Assembly: GCA_019694755.1 (NCBI GenBank)
Contig: JAIBBI010000031.1
Coordinates: 1-42,884, forward strand
DNA from: Gemmataceae bacterium
GTDB taxonomy: Bacteria; Planctomycetota; Planctomycetia; Gemmatales; Gemmataceae
Direction of reading: 5' to 3'
Length of the DNA stretch: 42,884 nucleotides
Below the pieces are notes generated by a model. It was not told the DNA's origin, did not search any database, and was given only the letters and a program-made list of their open reading frames with translations. Below, one piece after another: positions 19,082 to 27,329 of this stretch. Positions within the stretch are counted from its first letter, which is position 1, and the number at the start of each line of letters is the position of its first letter. Made by a program: the position numbers and the translations under genes.

Positions 19082-20020
19082 ATGGACATCCGCACTGAAA
19101 CCCGCCGACTGGGAGACGCGTCGCACGAAGTGGTCGTGCTCTCGGCGGGCGGTGCGGAAGCCGAGCTCTGGCCGGGCCTCGGGGGCAATTGCGTCCGCTG
19201 GTCGGCACCCGGGCTCGGCGATCTGCTCTTTTCCCCGCCACTCGATGAACTGGCAGGCCGCCCGACCCGCGGCGGAATCCCCGTCCTGTTCCCGTTTCCC
19301 AACCGGATCCGGGCGGGGAAGTACGCCTTTGCCGGCATGTCGTATCAGCTCCCGCTCAACGACAGCACCAATCAGCACGCCATCCACGGTTTCACGCCGC
19401 GCAGCCCCTGGCGACACGACGGCGCGACGATGCGATTCGCTATCGCCGCCGACGCGCCCGACCGACTGCCCGTTTGGCCTGGCAACCTGGAGTTAGACGT
19501 CACCTGGAGCCTGTCGGCCAGCGCCCTCGCGGCCGACATTGTCGTTCGCAACCCCGGCGATTCGCCGGTCCCGTTCGGGCTTGGACTGCACCCGTACCTG
19601 AAACTCGCGGGCGCGGAAGATCGGCTCACCGTCCCGGCCGACCGGCTCTGGGAACTCGTCGACTGCCTGCCGACGGGGACGACACTCGAACTCGATTCAA
19701 CCCACGACATCCGTAAGCCCCGCCCCGTCGGCGGGCTGAAGCTGGACGACGTTTACACCGGATTGATCGGGAGCACCCGCGACGGCCTGCGACTGACGGG
19801 CCGGCTCGATCGGATCGATAACGTGTGGATCGAGACACGCGCGACCGAGGGGTTCCGTGAGGCGGTCGTGTTTACGCCACCCCACGGCCAGGCAGTGTGC
19901 GTCGAACCGTATACGTGCGCGACGGATGCCGCGAATCTACAACCTGAAGCAGGCTGGAGAATTCTGAAAGCCGGCGAGAAATGGGTAGGCCGGGTGAAAT
20001 GGGAAGCCGGCCGTGGGTGA
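19082..20020 (+). CDS. Aldose 1-epimerase
   Basis: A 312-residue galactose-mutarotase-fold enzyme that interconverts alpha and beta anomers of aldohexoses, or of hexose-6-phosphates in the YeaD branch. Catalytic and substrate residues of the fold are visible: HGF with H102, HPYLKL with H170, and the general-base region VEPYTCATDA with E275; the early PVLFPFPNRIRAGKY is also family-typical. It follows the dehydrogenase by 8 bp on the same strand. The exact sugar cannot be told from sequence, so no gene symbol is given. Confidence 0.9.
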   Translation: MDIRTETRRLGDASHEVVVLSAGGAEAELWPGLGGNCVRWSAPGLGDLLFSPPLDELAGRPTRGGIPVLFPFPNRIRAGKYAFAGMSYQLPLNDSTNQHAIHGFTPRSPWRHDGATMRFAIAADAPDRLPVWPGNLELDVTWSLSASALAADIVVRNPGDSPVPFGLGLHPYLKLAGAEDRLTVPADRLWELVDCLPTGTTLELDSTHDIRKPRPVGGLKLDDVYTGLIGSTRDGLRLTGRLDRIDNVWIETRATEGFREAVVFTPPHGQAVCVEPYTCATDAANLQPEAGWRILKAGEKWVGRVKWEAGRG

Positions 20021-20073
20021 CGCGACGATCCTTCGCCGACATCAGGCCCACGGCCGATTTCGCTGGGCTGCAA

Positions 20074-20235
20074 TTACTTCTTGTCGCCGGGGAGGATGAT
20101 CTTGATTTCCGGCTCAATGATGACCGGGTCCTGAGGGGCAATCATCGTGATCGTGCCGGTCGGCGGCTCCGGAACCACACTCGACGGTTGTTCACGGCTT
20201 TCGAGGTCTTCGACTTTCAGCTTGGCCTTCAACAT
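20074..20235 (-). CDS. Short LExR-motif protein, function unknown
   Basis: A 53-residue protein, MLKAKLKVEDLESREQPS followed by a proline- and isoleucine-rich tail ending in PEIKIILPGDKK. The N-terminal KVEDLESREQPS resembles the LExRxLPS motif at the start of the giant secreted protein at 1140, but almost nothing follows it. The start is the ATG at 20235, with GAGG 6 bp upstream; an ATG at 20241 directly abuts that site, and a longer reading to 20295 is possible. The upstream stretch (about 20296-20400) is unusually AT-rich and probably holds its promoter. It could be a small exported peptide or a remnant of a larger exported protein. Confidence 0.55.
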   Translation of the reverse strand: MLKAKLKVEDLESREQPSSVVPEPPTGTITMIAPQDPVIIEPEIKIILPGDKK

Positions 20236-20512
20236 GTTCATCCTCGCAATCAGGTAGATGTCCGGTCTTGCGGATTCTTCCGAGTGGAACAGCAATACCG
20301 GGAGTGTTCGTTCCAGCGATTAAAATCATTTCTCGGAATAAATGAAGACAGGTCTCGATACTTACACAACGAAATCTCTCGATTTTTGCGAAGATGTAGG
20401 GCGCGAACGCCACATCGCCTTCAAGCCGGAGAATCTAGGCAATACTGGATGTTTGCGAGCGCGTAATTGATGAGAGCAGAGGCGCCCCGTCGCTGTGAGG
20501 AACCAGAAGTCG

Positions 20513-20974
20513 ATGTCCGCAGCGGAAGCCGCCATTCGTGTCACGATCTGGGTCGCGCTCGGGCTCTATGTCCTTGCCGAACGGCGCGGTTCGAAACGGC
20601 TTCATACGGCCGCGCTCGTTTTCTATCTTGCCCATGTTGTCGCTGTGTTTCAGTTCGCGCACGGCTGGAGTCACACCGTGGCTTACGACTACACCGCCCG
20701 GCGCACGCAAGACGTGACCGGCATGTCCGTCGGCGCAGGGCTCTACGTCAACTACGCGTTCACGGTATTCTGGGCCGGATGGGTGCTATGGCTGATATCG
20801 GGCCGGCCCATGTCCGTGCTCGGGCGGATCGGAGTGCGGGCGGTATTCCTGTTCATGTTGTTCAACTCGACAGTCGTGTTCGGCGAAGGGGCCGTGCGTT
20901 GGTACGGGGCTATCCTGTCGCTCGTGCTTGCCGCCATGCTGCTCACCGACCTCCGGTCGCGGAAATCGTTGTAA
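20513..20974 (+). CDS. Small integral membrane protein, function unknown
   Basis: A 153-residue protein I do not recognise, with about five hydrophobic segments: near residues 9-22, 33-50, 78-97, 105-125 and 131-147. Polar residues include several histidines in AHVV and AHGWSHTVAYDYTARRTQD between the second and third segments. The ATG at 20513 is chosen, with GAGGAA about 10 bp upstream; a GTG at 20495 is in frame. It stands 72 bp before the sigma factor GTG at 21047 on the same strand, so it may belong to that transcription unit, but nothing in the sequence ties it to sigma-factor control. Confidence 0.7.
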   Translation: MSAAEAAIRVTIWVALGLYVLAERRGSKRLHTAALVFYLAHVVAVFQFAHGWSHTVAYDYTARRTQDVTGMSVGAGLYVNYAFTVFWAGWVLWLISGRPMSVLGRIGVRAVFLFMLFNSTVVFGEGAVRWYGAILSLVLAAMLLTDLRSRKSL

Positions 20975-21046
20975 CGCCGGGCCGGCTGAATCGTTAGATT
21001 GGTGGGAGACGGCGCGCCGCGGGGGCGTGCCATCCCGGGGCGGGCC

Positions 21047-21547
21047 GTGGATTCGACCGAAGACGCTTGGATCCTCGCCACACTGCCCCGGGCCATTGCG
21101 TACGCGCGGTCACTGGTCGGGCCCGGCGATGCCGACGACCTCGTCCACGACTGCTATTGCCGGCTGCTCGCCAAGCGGTCGACGTACAACCTCCCCGCCG
21201 ACGGCACCCGCCTGCTGTTCCGCTCGCTCACGCGGGCGGCGATCGATCGGCACCGGCGGGCCCGGCCTGCGGTCAGTATTGAGGGCGACGTCGTTGTCGG
21301 CATCGCAGATGTCCGCGAGGCCCGGCCGGACGATGCGGCCATCGGCCGGGAGATGGCCGACCGCATCGGCCAAGCGCTCGGCCTGCTGCCGCTCGCCCAG
21401 CGGGCCGCCCTGGAACTGGCCGCGCTCGGCTACTCGCGCGACGAGTTGGCCGACGCACTGGAAGTGACTCCCGGGCATGCCGGTGTGCTGCTGCACCGGG
21501 CACGGGCCGCACTTCAGAATCACCTGACGAACCACCGCCGTGAGTGA
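21047..21547 (+). CDS. ECF-type RNA polymerase sigma factor
   Basis: A sigma-70-family extracytoplasmic-function-type factor that would direct RNA polymerase to specific promoters. The 166-residue reading shows region 2 as ARSLVGPGDADDLVHDCYCRLL and region 4 as a helix-turn-helix around LPLAQRAALELAALGYS, DELADALEVTPGHAGV and LLHRARAALQNHL. The GTG at 21047 is taken as start because similarity begins there; the frame stays open to a TTG at 20999. Its stop overlaps the following regulator gene by 8 bp, the usual arrangement of a sigma factor with its membrane-bound partner. Region 4 is close to the DNA-binding consensus, while the linker is rich in Asp, Ala and Val. Confidence 0.82.
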   Translation: MDSTEDAWILATLPRAIAYARSLVGPGDADDLVHDCYCRLLAKRSTYNLPADGTRLLFRSLTRAAIDRHRRARPAVSIEGDVVVGIADVREARPDDAAIGREMADRIGQALGLLPLAQRAALELAALGYSRDELADALEVTPGHAGVLLHRARAALQNHLTNHRRE

Positions 21548-22430
21548 CGAACTGCTCTCACTGATCCGCTCGCATCTCGACCGCGAGTCCGAGTCGATCG
21601 ACCCTCGCGCCGCCTTCGCCCGCCTTCGGGGTCCGGAACTGGCTCCCCCGGCCCGGCGAGCCGACCGGCGAATGGCGGGCCTCGCACTCCTGGCGGCCGC
21701 CCTGATGGTCGCCGCGTTCTTCTGGCCCTCGACTCCTGCCCGGGCCGACCCGGCGGCCATCGTTGCCGACGCACGCGGCGTCCATCACCAGCCGCTCGAC
21801 CGCGTCTACATCATCGAGACCACCCGCGAGCCGGCCGAGGACGGGCCGCCGCCGCGCATCGCGCGGGTGTTTACTCGCGGCGACCGGTTCTGGGTCGAGG
21901 GAGCTTTGCCCGGTCCGGCCTGGGCCGCGGGGCAGGACGAGTCGGGCTCTGTGTGGATGGCGATCGGCCCCCGCCGGGGCGTGCGCATCGCCGCCGACGA
22001 GATGCCTCGCTGGCTCGCGGGCTGGTGCGACCTCCATTCGCTCCGGGTCGAGCCGTTCCTCGACGACCTGCTCCGCAACTACTCGCTCACCCGTGAGGAT
22101 CAGGGGCCGACCTCCGGCGTCGACGTGATTACCGCCAAACGCCGGCCGGCGCCATTCGTCCGGCCCCTCGTCCGGGCGAAACTCGAAATCGACCGCGAAA
22201 GTAAAGTCCTCCGCCGGGCCGTGCTGGAGCGCGAGTTGCCCGGCGGCGTGAACACGACCACGACCTACACTCTGATCGACACCCGGAACGAAAGCGACAA
22301 TCGGTATGAACTCGAAGGGCACCTCACCGCGCCGTTCGAGGTCTACACCAAGTCGAATGAACCGGGCCGGCGGCGCGAGATCCTCGAGCGCCTTTTCGGG
22401 CCCCGTGCCAAACTCTGGCTGAAAAACTGA
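21540..22430 (+). CDS. Membrane-anchored putative anti-sigma factor
   Basis: A 296-residue protein starting at a GTG within the end of the sigma factor gene. It has a short cytoplasmic N-terminus (about 1-43) with an acidic helix, one transmembrane segment (MAGLALLAAALMVAAFF, about 45-61), and a long extracytoplasmic domain of beta-strand character with RVYIIETTREP, DRFWVEGALPG and LEIDRESKVLRRAVLE that resembles LolA/RseB-like sensor folds. No zinc-binding HxxxCxxC anti-sigma motif is visible. The anti-sigma role is inferred from the translational overlap with the sigma factor and from topology. An outer-membrane lipoprotein-carrier-like sensor is the main alternative. Confidence 0.6.
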   Translation: MSDELLSLIRSHLDRESESIDPRAAFARLRGPELAPPARRADRRMAGLALLAAALMVAAFFWPSTPARADPAAIVADARGVHHQPLDRVYIIETTREPAEDGPPPRIARVFTRGDRFWVEGALPGPAWAAGQDESGSVWMAIGPRRGVRIAADEMPRWLAGWCDLHSLRVEPFLDDLLRNYSLTREDQGPTSGVDVITAKRRPAPFVRPLVRAKLEIDRESKVLRRAVLERELPGGVNTTTTYTLIDTRNESDNRYELEGHLTAPFEVYTKSNEPGRRREILERLFGPRAKLWLKN

Positions 22431-22448
22431 CGCGAGGAGCGCCAGCAC

Positions 22449-24467
22449 ATGCGTACGCGAATTCTGAGTCTCATCGCCCTCGCCTGCTCGCTCGGGGCGA
22501 CCCACGCCGGCGACACCCGCGTCGGTCCCGCGCTCCTGAAGCCGGCCGAGGCGGGAGTCGGTCGACAGGTCGCCGACCTGGCGTTCACCGACATCGAGGG
22601 CAAGCCCGGCCGGCTTAGCGACTTCCGCGGCTCCAAGTTTCTCGTCATTGCCCAGACCAGTACCACCTGTCCGCTGTGCCTGAAATACGCGCCGACACTC
22701 GCGGGTCTCGAGAAAGAGTTCGCCTCCCGGGGAGTTGCATTCCTTTTTGTGAACTGCGTTCCGCCGGACCGCGTCGAGGACATGAAGAAGGCCGTCGCCA
22801 CACACCAATGGAAGGGCCGATACGTCCACGACAAGGATGAGAAACTAGCCGCCGGCTTGCGTGCCACATCGACCACCGAAGTTTACGTCCTCGACCCGAC
22901 CCGCACGGTGTTGTACCGCGGCGCGGTCGACGACCAGTACGGTCTGGGCTACTCCAAAGAGGCGCCCACCCGACGGTATCTGGCCGATGCCCTCGGGGCA
23001 TTGCTGGCCGACCGGGATGTCGCGGTCGCGGCGACGGCCGCGCCGGGCTGTGCTTTGGAGCCGGAGCGGGAAACGACTTCGCCATCGAGTATCACCTATC
23101 ACGGCCGGATCGCCCGCATCGTCCAGAACCATTGCCAGACCTGCCACCGCGACGGCGGAGTCGCGCCATTCGCGCTCGGCACGTATGCGGAAGTATCCGG
23201 CCACGCAGCCATGATCCGCAAGGTGGTCGAAAGGGGATCCATGCCGCCGTGGTTTGCCAAGTCGCCCGAGGGGCCGCACGCCACCTGGGCCAACGAGCCG
23301 ACCCTGAGCGCGGAAGAGAAGGCCGACCTGCTGGCATGGATCGGCGGGGGCAAACCCGAAGGCGACCCGGCCGACGCCCCGCGCCCGCGGACATATCCGA
23401 AAGACTGGGTGATCGGGACGCCTGACGTCGTCCTGCAGATTCCCAAACCGATCGCGGTGAAAGCCACCGGGACGATGCCGTACCAGATGGAGACGGTGAC
23501 CACGTCGTTCGACGAGGACAAGTGGGTGCAGGCGCTCGAAGTCCAGCCGACGGCCCGCGAGGTCGTGCATCATGTGCTGGTGTTCGTGGGACCGCCGGGC
23601 GCACGGCGGTTTGCCGGTGAGAACGACGAGCGGGCCGGATTCTTCGCCTGTTACGTCCCGGGGACCAGTTCGCTGATCTATCCCGAGGGCTTCGCGAAAA
23701 AGCTGCCGAAGGGTGCGAGCCTGCGCTTCCAGATCCATTACACGCCGAACGGCACCGCGACGCAGGACCAGACCCGGCTCGCGCTGAAGTTCGCGAAGTC
23801 GCCGCCGAAGCATCAGGTCCACGTCACCGGGATTCCTAACGTCCGCATCCGCATTCCCGCCGGGGCCGCGGCTCACGCGGAGTCGGCATCGATTCGCCTG
23901 CCATCGGACGTGCGCGTGATGGCATTCATGCCGCACATGCACCTGCGCGGGGCGGCCTGCAAGTATGAGGCGACGACTCCCGACGGAAAAACGCAGACGC
24001 TGCTCGACATCCCGAAATACGACTTCAACTGGCAGATCACCTGCCGATATGCCGAGCCGGTGCCGCTGCCGAAGGGTACTACGATCAAGTTCACCGGCGT
24101 CTTCGACAACAGCGCGGCCAACCCCGCGAACCCGGATCCGAACAAGACCGTCCGATGGGGCCCGCAGACGTACGACGAGATGCTGCTCGGATACGTCGAG
24201 TATTACCACGAGCGTGAAGAGGCGGAGAAGACCGCGGGCGACGACGACCCGGCCGTCCGGCTCTTCAAGCGAGTCGATACCAACGGCGACGGCCGAATCT
24301 CCCGGGAGGAGTACGACGCCGAGATCGCCGGCAGCCCGCGATTGAAGGACAACCCGGCCGCCGCCAAGGCCCTGTTCGACCGGCTGGATGCCGACAAAGA
24401 CGGCACGATCAGCCTCGCGGAACTTCGCGAGCGCGGGCAGTTCTTATTTTCGCGTGAGAAACCGTAA
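22449..24467 (+). CDS. Redoxin / cytochrome-like / copper monooxygenase-like / EF-hand fusion protein
   Basis: A 672-residue exported protein with four modules. After a signal peptide (MRTRILSLIALACSLGATHA) comes a thioredoxin-fold redoxin with C74-P-L-C77. Next is a short cytochrome-like domain with C229-Q-T-C232-H233 and the nearby RGSMPPWFA stretch. A copper type II ascorbate-dependent monooxygenase-like region follows, with a histidine pair H374-H375 and H496-M-H498, matching the two copper sites of that family. At the C-terminus are two EF-hands starting at D610 (DTNGDGRISREE) and D647 (DADKDGTISLAE). The likely role is periplasmic redox chemistry with haem, copper and calcium (inference); no substrate is known. 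It starts 18 bp after the regulator gene. Confidence 0.85.
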   Translation: MRTRILSLIALACSLGATHAGDTRVGPALLKPAEAGVGRQVADLAFTDIEGKPGRLSDFRGSKFLVIAQTSTTCPLCLKYAPTLAGLEKEFASRGVAFLFVNCVPPDRVEDMKKAVATHQWKGRYVHDKDEKLAAGLRATSTTEVYVLDPTRTVLYRGAVDDQYGLGYSKEAPTRRYLADALGALLADRDVAVAATAAPGCALEPERETTSPSSITYHGRIARIVQNHCQTCHRDGGVAPFALGTYAEVSGHAAMIRKVVERGSMPPWFAKSPEGPHATWANEPTLSAEEKADLLAWIGGGKPEGDPADAPRPRTYPKDWVIGTPDVVLQIPKPIAVKATGTMPYQMETVTTSFDEDKWVQALEVQPTAREVVHHVLVFVGPPGARRFAGENDERAGFFACYVPGTSSLIYPEGFAKKLPKGASLRFQIHYTPNGTATQDQTRLALKFAKSPPKHQVHVTGIPNVRIRIPAGAAAHAESASIRLPSDVRVMAFMPHMHLRGAACKYEATTPDGKTQTLLDIPKYDFNWQITCRYAEPVPLPKGTTIKFTGVFDNSAANPANPDPNKTVRWGPQTYDEMLLGYVEYYHEREEAEKTAGDDDPAVRLFKRVDTNGDGRISREEYDAEIAGSPRLKDNPAAAKALFDRLDADKDGTISLAELRERGQFLFSREKP

Positions 24468-24546
24468 CCTTCCGCGCGTCCCGGCGTTGATCGAGTATCA
24501 CCTGTCCGCGGATCGCCCGGCCCGCCGACCGAATCGAGTGCCGATC

Positions 24547-27309
24547 ATGACACCATTCCTCCACCTATCCACCCGCCTCGGCCTGGCCGGCGGGGTACTC
24601 GCCCTCGCATTCACTTTGCCCGTCGACGCCCAGCCGCCGCGCGAAGACAAGGCGAAGGAAAAGGCCGGCGCGGAGTTCGTGTTCCGCCGGGCCGATGCCA
24701 ACGGCGACGGCAAGCTGAGCCGGGACGAGTTCGAGAAGTTCATCGAGCGCGGCGCGGCCGCCAAGGGGAAAGGCAAAGGTAAGGGCGAAGCGATCATCAA
24801 GCAGTTGTTCGACCGCTTCGACGAGAATAAGGACGGCTTCCTGAGTCTCGACGAGTTCAAGAAGTTTGCCGCGCAGCGCGGCGGCGGGATGGAGAAGGGC
24901 GAAAAGGGCCGGCCGAAAGAAGAACCCGCGACCAACAACGCCGCCTTCAACGATGCACCAACCGCCGAGCAACTGGCGTTCTTCGAGAAGAAGATCCGCC
25001 CGATCCTCGTCGACCAGTGCTACTCGTGCCACTCCGAGACGGCCAAGTCGATCAAGGCCGGGCTCAAGCTGGATACTCGATCGGCCACGCGGGCCGGGGG
25101 GGAGTCCGGGCCGGCCATCGTCCCCGGCGAGCCGGACAGATCGCTTCTCATCAAGGCGTTGCGGTCGAACGACGACAACACCCGCATGCCGCCGAAGAAC
25201 CGCCTCTCGGACGACGTCATCGCCGACTTCGCATACTGGGTGAAGATGGGCGCGCCCGACCCGCGGACCGGCGACGGCAAGTCGGCGGCGAAGGCCGAGA
25301 TCGACATCGAGAAGGGCCGGCAGCACTGGTCGTTTCAGCCGGTGAAAGACCGCACGCCCCCCGCGGTGAAGGACGCGAACTGGGCCTCGAACGACATCGA
25401 CAGGTACGTCCGCGCCGCGCAGGAATCGAAGGGCGTGAAGCCCGCGCCGGATGCCGACGAGCGCACGCTGCTCCGTCGGGTGTTCCTCGACATCACGGGT
25501 CTGCCGCCGACGCCGGAGGATTTGACCGCTTACTCGTCCGACACCGATCCGCAAAAATACGCCAAGCTGGTCGATCGCCTGTTGGCGAGCCCGCAGTTCG
25601 GGGAGCGCTGGGGCCGGCACTGGCTCGACGTGGCCCGGTACGGCGAGTCGACTGGCAAGAGCGTAAACTTCACCTACCCCCACGCCTGGCGATTTCGCGA
25701 CTACGTCATCCAGGCGTTCAATGCCGACAAGCCGTTTGACCAGTTCATCCGCGAACAACTGGCGGGCGACCTGCTCCCGGCCAAGAACGAACTCGAGAAG
25801 GCGGAGCACGCGATTGCTGCGGGCTTCCTCGCGCTCGGGACCAAGTCGCTGAACGAGCGGAACCGGCTGCAATTCGAACTCGACCTGGCCGACGAGCAGA
25901 TCGACGTGTTCTCACAGGCGTTCCTCGGCATCACGGCCGCGTGTGCCCGCTGCCACGACCATAAGTTCGACCCGATCCCGACCCGCGACTATTACGCCCT
26001 CGTCGGGATCTTCCGCAGCACCGAGACCTGCTACGGGACGATCAATTCGATCCAGGCCCGCTACGCGTCGCCGCTGGTGCCGCTTCCCAACACCGTGCCG
26101 ACCGGGACCGCTCCGCTTTCGCAGAACGAGCGCGAGTCGCTCGAACGTCAGCTCAAGCGGCTCAAGAGCGAACTCGAAGACCAGGTGAAGAAGATCGGGG
26201 AGAAGGAATCATTCCTGGCCGCGAATGGCGTCCGCAACCGCATCCAGATCCAGCTCACGGAGTCGAAGCTGGCCCAGTACGAAGCCGACGGCACGCCGAA
26301 GCGCATGGCGATGAGCGTCCGCGAGAAGGGTCGGATTCGCGACAGCGCAATTTACGTGCGCGGCGAACCCGAGAAGCCGGGCGACATCGTTCCGCGCGGC
26401 TCGCTGCAGGTCATCACCCCGGCGATGGAGCCGATCCGTCAGGGCAGCGGCCGGAAGGAACTGGCCGACTGGGTCGCCTCGCCGAAAAACCCACTCACGG
26501 CACGGGTGTACGCCAACCGCGTCTGGCAGCACCTGCTCGGCCGGGGGATCGTCGGCACGCCAGACAACTTCGGCGTCAGCGGACAGACCCCGAGTCACCC
26601 GGAATTGCTCGACCACCTGGCGACCTGGCTCGTGGGTCACGACTGGAGCACCAAGCAGCTCATCAAATATGTTGTGACATCTCGAACTTACCGCCAGTCG
26701 GCGAAGTTCGACGCGGGCAACCATGAGATCGACCCGGACAACATCCTGCTCTGGCGGACCGTACCCACCCGGCTCGATGCCGAAGTGATCCGCGACTCGA
26801 TGCTGGCCGTCAGCGGCAAGCTGGACCCGAGCCCGGCCCAGGGGTCGCCGGTGGCCGGGCAGTCGGAGGGTTACGCCCAGCAACTGCTCCGCGAGGCGGG
26901 CCGGCGGAACAGCCTGTACGAAAGCAACCACCGCTCCGTGTACCTGCCCGCCATCCGCGACAACATGCCCGAAGCCATGGCGCTGTTCGACGCGGCCGAC
27001 CCGAGCCTCGTGGCCGGCGAGCGGGGCAACACCACAGTGCCCGCCCAGAGCCTGTTTCTGATGAATAGTCCGTTCGTCATCCAGCAGGCCGAGGCGACGG
27101 CCGAGCGGCTCCGCAGCATGGGCGGCAGCGATGCCGACCGCGTGCGGGAAGCCTACCGGCTCTACTACGGCCGGCTGCCCAAAGATCAGGAACTCAAAGC
27201 CGCCACGGAGTTCATCGCCAGCTATTCGAAGAACGCGAAGCCGCGCGACGCCTGGACCGCGTTCTGCCAGGCGCTGTTCGGCAGTGTGGAATTCCTGTTC
27301 CGCCAGTAA
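24547..27309 (+). CDS. EF-hand, cytochrome-like, DUF1549 and DUF1553 protein
   Basis: A 920-residue exported planctomycete protein. The signal peptide MTPFLHLSTRLGLAGGVLALAFTLPVDA is followed by two EF-hands (D50-E61 and D92-E103) joined by a lysine/glycine-rich linker, a planctomycete cytochrome C-like domain with C158-Y-S-C161-H162, then DUF1549 with ERWGRHWLDVARYGES and a second CxxCH, C466-A-R-C469-H470, in CARCHDHKFDPIP. DUF1553 occupies the rest, with NPLTARVYANRVWQHLLG and a typical late DAADPSLVAGERGNTTVP. These proteins are usually paired with DUF1501 proteins, as here. Their activity is not established. The start at 24547 is chosen over a longer frame reaching into the previous gene because the signal peptide begins there. 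Confidence 0.9.
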   Translation: MTPFLHLSTRLGLAGGVLALAFTLPVDAQPPREDKAKEKAGAEFVFRRADANGDGKLSRDEFEKFIERGAAAKGKGKGKGEAIIKQLFDRFDENKDGFLSLDEFKKFAAQRGGGMEKGEKGRPKEEPATNNAAFNDAPTAEQLAFFEKKIRPILVDQCYSCHSETAKSIKAGLKLDTRSATRAGGESGPAIVPGEPDRSLLIKALRSNDDNTRMPPKNRLSDDVIADFAYWVKMGAPDPRTGDGKSAAKAEIDIEKGRQHWSFQPVKDRTPPAVKDANWASNDIDRYVRAAQESKGVKPAPDADERTLLRRVFLDITGLPPTPEDLTAYSSDTDPQKYAKLVDRLLASPQFGERWGRHWLDVARYGESTGKSVNFTYPHAWRFRDYVIQAFNADKPFDQFIREQLAGDLLPAKNELEKAEHAIAAGFLALGTKSLNERNRLQFELDLADEQIDVFSQAFLGITAACARCHDHKFDPIPTRDYYALVGIFRSTETCYGTINSIQARYASPLVPLPNTVPTGTAPLSQNERESLERQLKRLKSELEDQVKKIGEKESFLAANGVRNRIQIQLTESKLAQYEADGTPKRMAMSVREKGRIRDSAIYVRGEPEKPGDIVPRGSLQVITPAMEPIRQGSGRKELADWVASPKNPLTARVYANRVWQHLLGRGIVGTPDNFGVSGQTPSHPELLDHLATWLVGHDWSTKQLIKYVVTSRTYRQSAKFDAGNHEIDPDNILLWRTVPTRLDAEVIRDSMLAVSGKLDPSPAQGSPVAGQSEGYAQQLLREAGRRNSLYESNHRSVYLPAIRDNMPEAMALFDAADPSLVAGERGNTTVPAQSLFLMNSPFVIQQAEATAERLRSMGGSDADRVREAYRLYYGRLPKDQELKAATEFIASYSKNAKPRDAWTAFCQALFGSVEFLFRQ

Positions 27310-27329
27310 CCGCTTACGGAGTCTCTGCG

